Shown here: in pieces, positions 10,440 to 21,422 of the stretch
Position numbering within the stretch: the stretch's first letter is position 1
Layout of the letters: each line of letters begins with the position of its first letter
Assembly: GCA_016169945.1 (NCBI GenBank)
Contig: JADLSH010000005.1
Location: 124,001-188,000, forward strand
DNA length: 64,000 bases
Direction of reading: 5' to 3'
Source of the DNA: Trachythela sp. YZ-2020
Lineage: Eukaryota; Cnidaria; Anthozoa; Malacalcyonacea; Clavulariidae
Made by a program: the position numbers and the translations under genes
The notes under the pieces: model-generated
What the model saw: only the letters and a program-made list of their open reading frames with translations
Told to the model about the DNA's origin: nothing
Database searches by the model: none

Positions 10440-10570
10440 GGACCCCAGAAATCTAGCGTATCGGGACTCCCTGGACACTAAAAGTCCCGCAGGGAAAATT
10501 TATTGAATGTATAAGTAATAACAGGGACTCCCGGGATGATAAAAGTCTTGCTGGGACATATATTGGCCAT
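10440..10570 (+). promoter_or_regulatory. Two copies of a GGGACTCCC box motif
   Basis: GGGACTCCCtGGA...AAAAGTCCCGC and GGGACTCCCGGGA...AAAAGTCTTGC occur about 68 bp apart, and both are kept in the right arm (about 59170-59300). GGGACTCCC fits the NF-kappaB-type 9-bp palindrome. Downstream (about 10590-10690) are ACAGACCAGAGCTGTCT and GCCTGTTCGCAGG, also in both arms. A regulatory role is inference only. Confidence 0.3.
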
Positions 10571-11052
10571 TATTCATAATGGCCCGAACAAACAGACCAG
10601 AGCTGTCTCAAACAGGTCCGATTGTCCGATGTTTGATTGGGTATACTTTGCTTGGACAAGTCCAGTCATGTTATGCCTGTTCGCAGGATTCGTATGTGTC
10701 TTGGGTTAGGTTGAGTCTATAAATATGGGTAAACTAGACCTTATGTTTCTAATTAACATTCTCGACACTTCAAATAGGAAGACTGGGAAACGACATCTAA
10801 CTTGTGACAAATTAAGTGAGGGTGAATATGCGATATGTGTAAAATCTGCTAAGAATAGACCTCAATTATATTAAAATCCTCTACTAAAGTAGTAAAATCC
10901 AAAGGTAAAGAAATGAAAGCAATTCACGCAGTTCTGAGGTGTCTGAGACTGTCAAAAGTCATTTCCTATTTTGACACGACAAGCTTCATTACAATTGTGC
11001 AATATGTTTTCTTAGGCGCTTTTTAAAAGCTCTGATTTCATAACTGTTCACA

Positions 11053-11670
11053 ATGTGGTTCTACGCGTTAGCTATTTTGTCGAATATTCTAATGTTTGAA
11101 GCATGCCCAACAAGTTGTACATGTTCAGTTAAATTAAAAATGATAAACTGCATCAATGGTGGATACAGACATATTCCTTGAAGCATTACAGTCATGTCTA
11201 AATATCATCTGAACCTGACACATAACCTTATTTCAGATTTAACAACAAAAGATATTCTCATGATAAAAACATTTAGGGAAGTCGACCTCACAGACAACCC
11301 ACTAAATTGTACCAAGCTGATGAATTATACATTGAGTGTGACCATTGCAAGTGACTGTTGTTTTGAAAAAGGTACTCCAAAAGGTAATATCTACCGCAAG
11401 CAAATGACATACAAGACAAAAGCCCAGACATGTGAAACACTGTTACCCTCTGGCTCTGCAAGATTGGGAAAACACACAAATAGTATGAAATGGTTTTGGT
11501 TAATTCTTATCCCTATTTTCCTCATACTTGGTTTATGTATATTGTTGGTAGTCCGAAAAATTAAACACTGTGTGATCCATGCAAGACCCATACCTATGGA
11601 ACTTAATAACTTTACCTACTTTGACGAAGATGAGACGGTTTTGTTTGATATGAAAGAAAAACAATTGTAG
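11053..11670 (+). pseudogene. Small leucine-rich-repeat membrane protein, one stop
   Basis: From ATG 11053: a hydrophobic signal-like start (MWFYALAILSNILMF), then an LRR N-terminal cap (CPTSCTCS...INC, Cys-x3-Cys-x-Cys), one short LRR (LNLTHNLISDL ... REVDLTDNPLNC), an LRR C-terminal-like cap with two more Cys, a transmembrane segment (WFWLILIPIFLILGLCILLVV, stop-flanked by KH residues) and a 30-residue acidic tail. A TGA at 11179-11181 interrupts it after HIP, where the cap meets the repeat. At about 205 codons it is short for the family. It sits just inside the left arm, outside the Helitron, so it probably belongs to the inverted-repeat element. A captured host receptor fragment is possible. 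Confidence 0.6.
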
Positions 11671-11980
11671 CAATTTGCACAAATTTTTCTCGCATGACTA
11701 TTTACTGCACAGCATAATTGTTAAAAGTTGTGTTATTTGGTTGTTTCTCATTCATATTGTTGCTTGACGTTACATGAAGTTTCCGTACCGTGCCGAGTTT
11801 AGTAGTCTTGAATCTCGATTTTTTCTCTGTTTGTATCCGAATTCAGGGGGGTTACGAGAATTAATTATGCTTGCCGGGCGGGGTTCTATGTGCAGCAGTA
11901 AGATGCACATGCATTTCTTTTACTAAATTTTTACACTGGCAAGTTTGTACACAAGTTGACGCTAGACGCTTAAGCAATTC
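11671..11980. other. Non-coding junction between LRR gene and Helitron
   Basis: No gene. The Helitron 5' end (expected to start TC) should lie here, but no single position stands out. Confidence 0.4.
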
Positions 11981-11984
11981 ACAA

Positions 11985-14246
11985 ATTATGGCAATTTTTA
12001 TCCGAGGGAATATTAATCAAGGCGATGACTGTTTTGATGTTACGTCTATAGTATATTGATGTGCCTTCAATAGTTTATTAGGACTTTTAACAGTCCATAA
12101 AAAGCCTTTGACTCAATGGTCGCCAACGACATTAAATAATATTTTATTACAAGGCGACAAAATGTATTTAAAAGCGATGAACAATCACTTGATCCATTTG
12201 CCATCTGGTGTTGTGTATTTGTCTGTGAAAGACCTGCCAAAGCTTGTTAATATATCATGTTTTGAGAATGAGTTCCATTTCGACATTTGTTGTCAATCTG
12301 AGCAAAGTATTGACTTGCCTATTGGGACACAGCCGAGCATAATTGAACCGCCTATTGTGATTTGTAGTACTGAACTGCCCATTGTGGTGAATGACAATGA
12401 ACCGCCCATTGTAGTGAGTGACAATGAACCGCCCATTGTGGTGAGTGACAATGTACCGTCCATTGTGGTGAGTGATAATGAACCGCCCGTTGTGGTGAGT
12501 GATAATGAATCACCCATTTGGGTGAATGAGATTGAACTGCCCATTGCGGCTGGTGACTCAATGGTTACAACAAATAATGAGGAAGTAATTTGCGCAATTG
12601 ATTACAAACGAGAACTGCAAGGGCTTGTTATCATTCATGAGGAAATTCCATCTCATTATTATAAAATTCACATAGCAATTGCAAATACATTTGTTAAATA
12701 TAAATATGTTCTTATGATATTGGAAAGGTATATGATGGCATTGATAAAGCATATGGATTGTTTCTATCTGTTTGACCCTCATACACGTAATTGTTTGGGA
12801 ATGCCTGATCCTAATGGAACAGCAGTCATTATGCAGTTTGCAAACATTTCAGATTTAGAGCAATATTTGTATGCTCTTTCTGAGGCATTGCATTCTAATT
12901 TGTTTGAAATTGTGCCTGTTCAGTTTACAGAATTTGTAAACAGCAGCTCAACCAAAACTGTGAATAGAGAATTTCAGAAAGAGGGAAATGATTGTAAGAG
13001 ACAAAATAAACTCCAAAATATGAGAGAGTATATAAACAAAAAACGGTGTGAAGAAACTGACTTGGCTAGACAAACTAGACTTGATGGTGCAAAACTGTCG
13101 CAAAAAAGAAAGCGATCAGTAGAGACTGATTTGGAGAGACAGAAACGGCTTAAAAAAGACAGACTTTATCAAAGAAGTAACTATAAGCATGCAAAACGAG
13201 TTTTACAAGCGCAAAGTGAGAAAAGTCAAAATTATTATTTGAGTGCTTTTGATAACTCTGAGAATGGTGCAATTGAAGAGAAAAGCTGGGCAAAAGTGAA
13301 CATGAATAAGTTCAACAAATCTATGAAGTATGTTGTTTGTCAATGTACAGTTTGTTTTGAAGCTTGGCCTTTAAAATCTAAACGTAAAGCACCATATGTG
13401 TGTTCACGGTGTTCTAGGGATAAGGGATCTCCGAAAACGTTTTCTGTGGAAAATTCGTTAATACCATCATCTGTACCAGGTGAATTAAAAGATTTAACTC
13501 AAATTGAGGAAATGCTAATTGCTCGTGCTTTGCCAATCATGAGAGTTTACATTAAACCTGGAGGTCAACGAGGTTATTCAGGGCATTGTATTAACTTGCC
13601 ACAAAATGTCACTGAACTTGCACTGATTGTCTCAGATGACAATTGTTCACCTGATGCAGGTCCTCCTACTGATAATCCCTTGGAGGATATTGTGTATAAT
13701 GATTGTACTGAAATGAGTAGTTTTTTACCTGTTGGTGAACAACAACAACAACAGGAGATTGAAGCTGTAAGAAATCAGCTTACCGAAAATGAGCCAATGC
13801 AGTGGCCTTCAGTTGAAAGTGAACCATTAAATGAGTATCACATATCACATCTGGCCACAATGGCTTTTCCAACATTATTTCCTGATGGAAAAGGTGACCC
13901 TACCAATCAGGCACTCTTGAGGGATGTCCCTCTTCCAGAGCAAATAAAGCATCTTTTAAAATTTGCTGAAATTATTGATGGCAAATGGGTATATTGTTTT
14001 GCCAACCACCCGAGATTTTCATATTGGGCTTTTAACATGATTCAAAGAAAGCTAATCTTACAGCAAAGTGGAATATTTTTAAAACAAAATCCAGGTGAAG
14101 CACATCTCACCATTGATGAACTGCGAGAAATGGCTTCCAGTAACAGTGCAAATGTATTTATGTCTAAAGTATCTAGATATGTCGGCAATATTCCTGGTAC
14201 TAATGCTTACTGGAATAAAGTAAGAGAGGAACTCAAGGCCATTATA
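11985..14246 (+). pseudogene. Helitron protein N-terminal part: protease-like, DUF6570-like and Helitron N domains
   Basis: In order: a papain/OTU-like Cys protease-type module starting IRGNINQGDD, with a presumed nucleophile in [10 protein letters not shown] right after a TGA stop (12057-12059), and later [21 protein letters not shown]; a low-complexity repeat of nine-residue units (12340-12545); a basic region; a zinc-binding segment CQCTVCF...[29 protein letters not shown] as in DUF6570; then the Helitron-like N domain with [14 protein letters not shown] and a long helical stretch to EELKAII. The frame then runs into the NHL transposon. The start upstream of the TGA is not certain. The protease-like assignment is from pattern memory. 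Confidence 0.75.
12340..12545 (+). repeat. Coding minisatellite, 27-bp unit
   Basis: About seven tandem 27-bp units encode variants of PPIVVSDNE inside the Helitron protein, between the two halves of the protease-like module. Units differ at a few positions, so the expansion is not fresh. Confidence 0.85.
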
Positions 14247-14445
14247 GGGGCCCTGTTAGGGGTAAGTTGCGACAGCCGACAGGACCCTTTTTTATGCGAG
14301 AGCACAGTTTTGAAATCCCGACAAATGACGGTAAAGAAGAGCGAAAAAGCGACATAATTATTTCGTTCGAAGAAATGCCATGATGAATGGCCGCGAATGC
14401 GATGATCTTTAAGGGCCTTTAAGGTATTTAAGGACCTTTAAGTTA

Positions 14446-15552
14446 ATGGGGAAATGCAAACACGAGAGCTATGACTACGAGAAAGCTAAAAAGCGTAAAA
14501 AAAGTGAAACGTCAGGCAAATCACGGAGAAAGGACCGACATGAAAACGACGATGACGACCATATTCACAAGAGGCATAAAGCCAGGAAGGAGGCAAAACA
14601 GCGCCATCGAACAAAGGCAACAAAACCAACAAAGGCAACAAAGTACAGTCATGGTAAGCTTAAAAGCTTTAAATTGTGTTAATGCCATTAATGTATGTTA
14701 TTATGTACCGTCTTTAATGAACAAAATGGGCAATAAGGCCAAATAATTTAGGCTACACGAATTTACATACCGGCCTTTAATGCAAATTATTACAGCGTTG
14801 CAAATACAGCGTCAATGCAAATAAGGCAAAACAAAGAATTTTGCTCATCCCTGTAAGCCCTGTAAGGGTTTGTAAGTTAAATGCCACTTAGGCAGTGACA
14901 GTTGACCACTACAGGCAACTGCTAGACTTGGCAGATTTGGCCAGATGTGTGTGTTGTCTTGATTCTGTTGTATGTTTTTTAGAGCCGTTTGATGCACTGA
15001 CAACATCTGAGCAATCTGATGCCTCTGATGGCTCCTGGCATTCTGATAAAAGTCCCCCATGGGATGATAGTGATAATGGCAATAAGAATAAAGGCAAAAG
15101 TGGCAATATTATAACAGAATTGTGCACTGGAGTAGGCAGAGTAAAGCCGCAAATTCAAACCACATTTACCTCCTGTTTTACAACAAAGTTTGGTGGCACT
15201 GGAATATCTAAAGAGCCCAAGGAGAATACATCAGTGGAGCCAGTGGATAATGCTGAAGGATTTCAAGTTGATGCTTTGTTCCAACTGTTTCGCTTTGGGA
15301 CTTCAAGGCCATGTCATGAAAGGCGTACTATTGTAAAGAATGAGCACAATAATATATCTGCCATGAAGCAGAACATTCGTAAGGACTATGGTGTCTCTGA
15401 TGATGCACATAGAATGAACATTGGGACTTTTAGTATTGATTTAGGTATCCAACATCGCACAGACAAGGAATTCTATGTGTCAAACAGCCAGACAGAATGG
15501 AGCAACCAAATTACCAGACTTCGAAACAATATAGGAGACTATATTTTGTTTG
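14446..15552 (+). pseudogene. 5' exons of the NHL transposon gene
   Basis: 14446-14682 is a Lys/Arg/Asp/His-rich open frame with no domain. 14895-15552 encodes about 219 residues with an acidic Ser/Asp stretch (TTSEQSDASDGSWHSDKS) and a Cys-poor region ending GDYILF. A donor TTTG|GTGAGT at 15552/15553 fits the acceptor ACTTAG|TGCGG at about 15722 in phase (FVRSIETKI). This looks like the N-terminus of the large protein. No function recognised. Confidence 0.5.
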
Positions 15553-15722
15553 GTGAGTATATGTACCATCATATTCGTCTCTTTTGAAAGAAAATTACTT
15601 AGTGATCATTATCATGAATTCATTTTGTTTAGGTCCTGAAGACAGCCAGTCTCATGCATGTGTATACTAATACAAAAGTACATAGTCCCACAGTTATCTA
15701 ACTTAATCTTCTTGGTTACTTA

Positions 15723-16557
15723 GTGCGGTCCATTGAGACCAAAATCCAAAAAATGAAGGGTATCAGCAGTAATAAAGGGCATAAAGAAGTAGTGCGTGGA
15801 CCCTACAAGCGCAACAAAAGGGCAAGTGATGATGAGAAATTGCGAGAACACCTGCAAAAATCGGACCACAGTGAGAGCAATAGTTTGGAATCTGATGATC
15901 CTCATATCCAAGGGTTTAAAAGATCAGAAAAAATGGTGGAACTATTTCAGAAAGTACATTTCCAAAATAAGAAAAAATCCGAAACACCTGTTTGCTGTGA
16001 TATTAATGAGTGATTATCTGCTATAATTCTATATTAATTGGAAAATACCTTTCTAGTCATAATTATAAGTTTTTGACTTTTTTATGTAGATGTCAGGTTC
16101 TTAGGGTGCTATATATGGAGGCTTATATCTAAGAAAGAAAAGGCCGCACTATGGAATACTTTAAGACTAATAGTTCATAAAGTGCCAAATAATATAATAA
16201 TAATCATTAAAAATAATTATTCTGCTGAGGGGAGGCATGAACAATAGGCCACAATACTGGTATTACTAAATTACCACTTATGGCACTTATTACTTTAATA
16301 TTTCATTTTAATTATAATTTTAAAATAAAGGCTTATAGTCAATTTGTACTTTTAATGTAATACTACTGAACACAGATGTATGGTTAACCTTATGATTGAA
16401 AATTTATGATAAATGTGACTATATTTCCTGCTTTTTTGTAATTGGTTTTCCATGTTTAATTTAATGGTCGTAGGATAGCCTCAGACACAAGTGACCCAAG
16501 TAAGGATAGCAAAAGCTATAGTCAACTTGAAGAAGACGAAGATGCGGGTTTTACGTG
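15723..16557 (+). pseudogene. Internal exons of the NHL transposon gene
   Basis: 15723-16013 gives RSIETKIQKMKGIS, a basic stretch with VVRGPYKRNKRAS (nuclear-signal-like), then VCCDINE and a stop. A second exon-like block at about 16476-16553 (IASDTSDPSKDSKSYSQLEE) ends in GTGAGT. About 450 bp of AT-rich sequence without a gene lies between. Confidence 0.45.
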
Positions 16558-16762
16558 AGTTTAATAATTTGTCGTTTACCCGATCTGTGAAAAAAAGTTG
16601 TACGTATTTTCGGAACACTGTTTGTCAAAACTAGTATTACGAAATCTAAACATGTTATACTTATCAACCAGTTATTCTGTATAAAAGGCCTATAAAATAA
16701 TTGTGTTCTGAGAAAGGAGAAAGTCTCAACACTTTCCGCAGACCGGGTTTATCAAGAACGCA

Positions 16763-17041
16763 CAGGGGCGTAGGAAGCTTGGCGACATTGGTGGGCCATA
16801 CTCACGAGGCGCCACCATGGTTTGTGCTGATCGATAAAATTTTGAGCCTCTAGATCGTTGGAAATGGTCTTTTCAGAGTCTTATTTACCTCATTCGGTAG
16901 GCTCGATCGCAAATATTTGAATAATTCATATACGAATTCAGTTGGTTTTTTTGGGGGGGGCGAAAGATATTCCAGCCCCCCTCATATAATATTGGGAGGC
17001 CGTTTCCCCCGTCCCTCCCCCCCCCACTTCCTACGGCCCTG
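16763..17041. mobile_element. hAT-type MITE, 279 bp
   Basis: Starts CAGGGGCGTAGGAAG and ends CTTCCTACGGCCCTG, flanked by the 8-bp duplication AGAACGCA (16755-16762 and 17042-17049). The CAGGG terminus and 8-bp duplication are typical of hAT. It lies in an intron of the NHL transposon. Confidence 0.9.
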
Positions 17042-17154
17042 AGAACGCATACTTTCTTGTATGAAGCCTATGAGGACATACAATCATAACAACGTACTAC
17101 GTTGTTCCATGATTATGCGACCGCTTATGAGTTTTTTGTCTTTGGTTTTGCCTA

Positions 17155-20100
17155 AAGGATATTGGAAGAATTGGATCCTGTGGTTTGTGCTCTTCAGCGA
17201 GAAATACAATCTGGTAAACTGAGACACGACCACATATTTTACAAGGTTTTGGCAAATGCATTAGAATTTTCGGCCAACAGTTCAATCACGATGAGACTGT
17301 GCTGTGTTACGCTGAAACTCTAGAATTCCATGGCAAGGACAAGGTCATGAATCTGTTAAGAGGTCCAGGTTTTCGTGGCCAAGGAAAGGGTGGCAAATTT
17401 AACTTTCAGTGGAAAGATTGGAATCTACCATTCGTTCCTGGAAAATCTACAAGACAGAAGATAAAATCTGGCTACACGACCAAAAGTGGAGTTGTGAAAC
17501 GCTTGCTAACATCTTTTCTTCTAATGGCAGACTTAGTAGAAAGTGGTGTAACACCACTTATTGAACACTCACTCGTGAAAGTCATACCAGTATGCCTTGC
17601 AACCGATGGAATGAGTCTAAAGCCAGGTTTAGAGTTTGAACCTTGATTAAAAGAACTTGTTGGTCTAACGTTTCCAATAACACTTGCTTACACAGAGGAA
17701 AACCCAGAACCTGAACCCGAGTCAATGAAGAAGGCATTCATCACTGAGGCTAATGCCGATGTCATTACAACCTTAGATGGCAAGCTGTCACTTCCTGTTG
17801 GTGTTGATTACGTAGGGAAGAGCAGCAATGGTGAAGAAGTAGCTGGTCGCATTCAAAGCCAGGTTCGACAGTTACAAATCTGTTTACGATGTTTGCAGAT
17901 CCTAACTGAAACTGAGAGGAACATAATAACTTCTGATGGAACTATTTGTGCAAGTAACTGTAACGGTAAGTACATTTAGTGGTGACAGAAATAAGATTGT
18001 TTAGGAGGCTATTGGTAGCAATTGGGCTAATAATGGCCAATAATACGACATGACCTATTCTCATTATTTTCCATTTAATATTCATATAATTTAGTTAAGC
18101 ACACTTATTTATCGAACTTATTTTATTTGTGTTATTGTTTTAGAATGTTTGTCACAGGACAGCCACGATAGTGTTTGTGTTACCTGTTCTGAGCTCAGTC
18201 ATGAATTTATTGAAACGTCATTACGTGCTTGTAGTAATTGCCTTCGAGATGGAAAACGTTGTGTCAAGTTAATTGTTCTTATATGGGCATCAGACTGAAG
18301 AAAACAACAAGAAGGCGATGCAGATGCTTGCGGAGCGTGCGGAAAATGGGGAACTTGATAATTTGTGCCAGAATCTTTCTCCCTGTCCTGAATCAGTTCA
18401 TGTTGGAAAGTGTTTCAAGTCAAGCTTTGCAAACTGGTTTCTCTATAAATCAGGCGAGCGATTTAACTTGTCGAACATTCGAGTTTTGTTCAACGACCCA
18501 AATCCAGAAGTTAAGAAGAATGTTAGAGCGGCGAACCAGTACAGTTCGTAATAGAGACAGAATGTCAGTCGAAGATCTTCTTCTGCTTCTCCAACCTGAG
18601 CTGCAAGAATCAATAAAGAAGGTTTCAAGAATTGTGCAAACGATTGTACCAGAGCCGTTTCGATTATATAAGGGTAACTCCAGTGGCGTACTAAAACATC
18701 CAGTTGGTGTATGCATTGCGTCGCATGGGATGATCTTGGTCACAGACAAGTCACAATCCCGTCTGTTTTCCGTCCGTTTGCACTACCCTTGTGATGTAAC
18801 AGAGGTTTCGAAATCTCTTCAATCACCTCATGATGTAGTATATGCTTCTGGCGTAGCGTATGTTGCTGATACTGGTAACCAAAGAATTGCATATATTGCT
18901 CTTAACAAGGACACGTTTCTGAAACCCAAACGACTAAAGGTCCAACAATTGAAGGAAGAGTTGCAGAAGAGAGAAATTCTTTGCCAGGGAATTCTAAAGA
19001 ACGCTTTGGTTGAATCTCTTCAGAAATGGATCAGTGATCAGTGCAAATCTGCAGCGTTTACAGAAAGTGATTTAAGTCAACTGCATCTGGACAATCCCAT
19101 CCACTCTCCTCTTGGTTTGGCTATTATAGATGGCGATCTTTTGGCTGTAAGTGACCTTGAAACAAACACTCTTTATCAAATTGCTTTGATTAACAATGGA
19201 GCTTGTCTTCGAGGCGCTGTTACCGAGATCATGAAATTAGCACAAGGTGCTGAGCCATACGGGTTGGCATATAGTAAGAATCACCTGTATATTGGCGACT
19301 CAAGTCCCAACGGTGGAGTTCTGAGAGTAAACCTCGAGAGTCGTGAAGTTACTGTCGTAGTAGGCAATGGCACTGTCGATTGTAACACTGTTTACGGAAT
19401 TGCTGTGAACAATGATGGCAAGATATATTTCACTGACAGAGAAAGCAGAAAGTTGGCAGAAATTCTCCATGACGAGGTTACTGAAATTGCCGGATGCGAA
19501 AGTAATGGATCAAACGATGGATCAAGTTCTTGCGCCTCGTTCTCTCAACCCACCGCCCTTTGTGTTGAAGGAAACACTTTATATGTAGCAGATACCTCGG
19601 TTGGAGCGATTCGAATGATAACCCCATGTGAAGAAATGTGCAAATTCTTGAAGGAATTGAATGCATTATATCAAGTGTTTGGTGTGCACTTGAAAAAGCA
19701 TAATGGTATTCGTTGCAAGAAGCAATACCTCCACTCAAACGTCTTTACGATTTCTGCATCTCGTGGATCAAAGACATTCAGCAATGCATGGGAAAGGAGT
19801 GTGTCACCGAAGGACCAGAAGGAACTGTATCAAGGAAAAGTGTTCTGAGTTTGGAGCTAATGATTTTGTCACTGAAGAGAGTTCAGAGGATCATCAACAA
19901 AGTTAATCCCTCGTACAGCACTCAAGTTAAGCTTTCGTATTTTCTCACACTCGTGGTCGAACATTTCTTCAGTAAAATGAGGTCCAGAAATGAAACGCCA
20001 ACTGTTCTGGAATTTGCGCAGCTGCTCTGTCCAACTATCGTAGAAGCTCTGAAGCAACGAACTGCCTGTGGATTTCACTATTACACTGCTGACGCGTCCT

Positions 20101-20787
20101 ACTACACAGTTCTGGATGATATGCCGCTCACTTTTACCGACTTGCCATCCATACCAAAAGCGTCGTCGGTCAGTATGTCTAGAGAAGACCAAAAGTCTCT
20201 TCGGAACTGGCGAGATGCTTTCGGCCAAACCAGTACGCCAGGTCACCGTCAGGAACCAGTCCACAAAAGACAACGTTGGGACACTTCCAATCTATGCCTA
20301 CCAGAAATCGCGCAGCACTCCATCTCCTCTCGCCTTTGATATTTCACGTTCCGCATCAATCAGTGCTACCAGTGGTAGCGGTCGTACAAGCAACGATTGT
20401 AGACGCTCTGATTCGAGGATACTATTTCCTGCAGACGCAACAGTGGTGGTACGACCATCGTTCGTTTGCGAAATCAGTAGCGCCCCAATTTTTCTTGGAA
20501 AAGTGAAAGAACAAGTTGAGGATGACGACCACGTTGCCATTGTATCGGTCGAAATCTACACGCCAAGCTTTGAAGATTGCTTGACGTTTTTGGTACATTC
20601 AACTTTGAATGTGCACAAAGATGGCATTGCAATGATGGTTGATCAGGTTGAATGTAGCAGTGAAAAATTACAATTGACCGACGATGTTTATACATCAATA
20701 ACAAATTTCCTTAAAGACTCTCAAGATTTGAGTCCTGAAGGAGAACATAGTATAAACGCCAGCAACAGAACGGTGATGATTCGTTGA
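17155..20787 (+). pseudogene. Large zinc-cluster/SAP/NHL protein of the 7.2-kb transposon
   Basis: After an acceptor near 17156 the frame gives EELDPVVCALQREIQ, then (indel near 17270) HDETVLCYAETLEFHG, a Gly-rich FRGQGKGGKFNF, GYTTKSGV and VIPVCLATDGMSLKPG. A TGA follows at 17644, then NPEPEPESMKKAFITEANADV, a Cys cluster (CLRCLQILTE ... CVTCSEL ... ACSNCLRDGKRC), FKSSFANWFL, NHL-type beta-propeller blades (GVCIASHGMILVTD; LYVADTSVGAIRMI), a SAP motif between blades (LKVQQLKEELQKRE), and a C-terminal block with EGPEGTVSRKSV and VEHFFSKMRSRNETP. Frames shift near 18293, 18510, 19700 and 20290, so it is decayed. I recognise the family as repetitive in cnidarians. It is the only candidate transposase here, but no DDE triad is certain. 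Confidence 0.6.
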
Positions 20788-21422
20788 ATCAGACTCGGAA
20801 ACGTTTGCGCGATTTGAGATTTTCTGAAGGCGAAAAAAAAATACGAGCCGATAGGCGAGTATTTTTAGCTTTCAGAAAGTCAAGCAACATCCCAAGTGTT
20901 AGGATCACACAATCCTGCACGGAAAACCATTTGGTAATTATTTTATAAAATAACGACAAAGAAACAACGGCCATTTTAAAGACCCCGCGAAGCGCCTAAA
21001 ATTTTCCGTGCACGGGTATTGACCAATCACAGCTCGCGTAGTAAACATGTTTTATAAAGTGTTATCCGGCCTTCGTACAACCACGGCTACAGCCCATGGC
21101 CGTTTTGTTTGAGCATAAACAGTCGATATAGGCGTCGAGAAAATAATTTTCAAATGCATTTTGTCTTAATTTGTTAATATAAGAGATGATCCATGTACTA
21201 ATGCCACTAATTGATTGTTTATACATAAAAATGTAGGCCAGTTTACTATAATTGTTTCCTATGGTTGTACGATCAGACCAATATACAAGAAACGTGTTGT
21301 CCACGTGGTTGCGACTATTCTTGCGAAATTCCGACGGCGACATTTTACACGTTTCAAAAAGAGACATTGACGATTTTAAAACTGCGACAGCTGACAATAC
21401 CACCCCCCCCTAACAGGGCCCC

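Larger units (their letters stand above)
3860..10985 (+). repeat. Left arm of the long imperfect inverted repeat
   Basis: Blocks match the reverse complement of 58806-61490 in co-linear order: 3866-3912 with 61440-61490, 5058-5795 with 60713-61430, 9677-9730 with 60665-60715, about 9795-10180 with 59530-59945, and 10440-10985 with 58806-59240. Roughly 2.1 kb is shared after subtracting the Harbinger insertion. The GRF gene block (about 3912-5057) is in this arm only; in the other arm a different gene lies behind a similar upstream sequence. Confidence 0.75.
14247..21422 (+). mobile_element. 7.2-kb DNA transposon encoding an NHL/SAP protein
   Basis: Ends GGGGCCCTGTTAGGGG and its exact reverse complement, flanked by ATTATA (14241-14246 and 21423-21428). 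Deleting the element and one ATTATA joins ...EELKAII to [19 protein letters not shown], the conserved Helitron Rep entry, in frame. Near each end is GCGACAGC(C/T)GAC in direct orientation. A 6-bp target duplication with these ends does not match a superfamily I can name with confidence. Confidence 0.88.

Noticed and set aside
12293..12561. Minus-strand Ser/Leu/Thr-rich and His/Gln-rich open frames
   Set aside because: Shadows of the 27-bp coding minisatellite of the Helitron protein.
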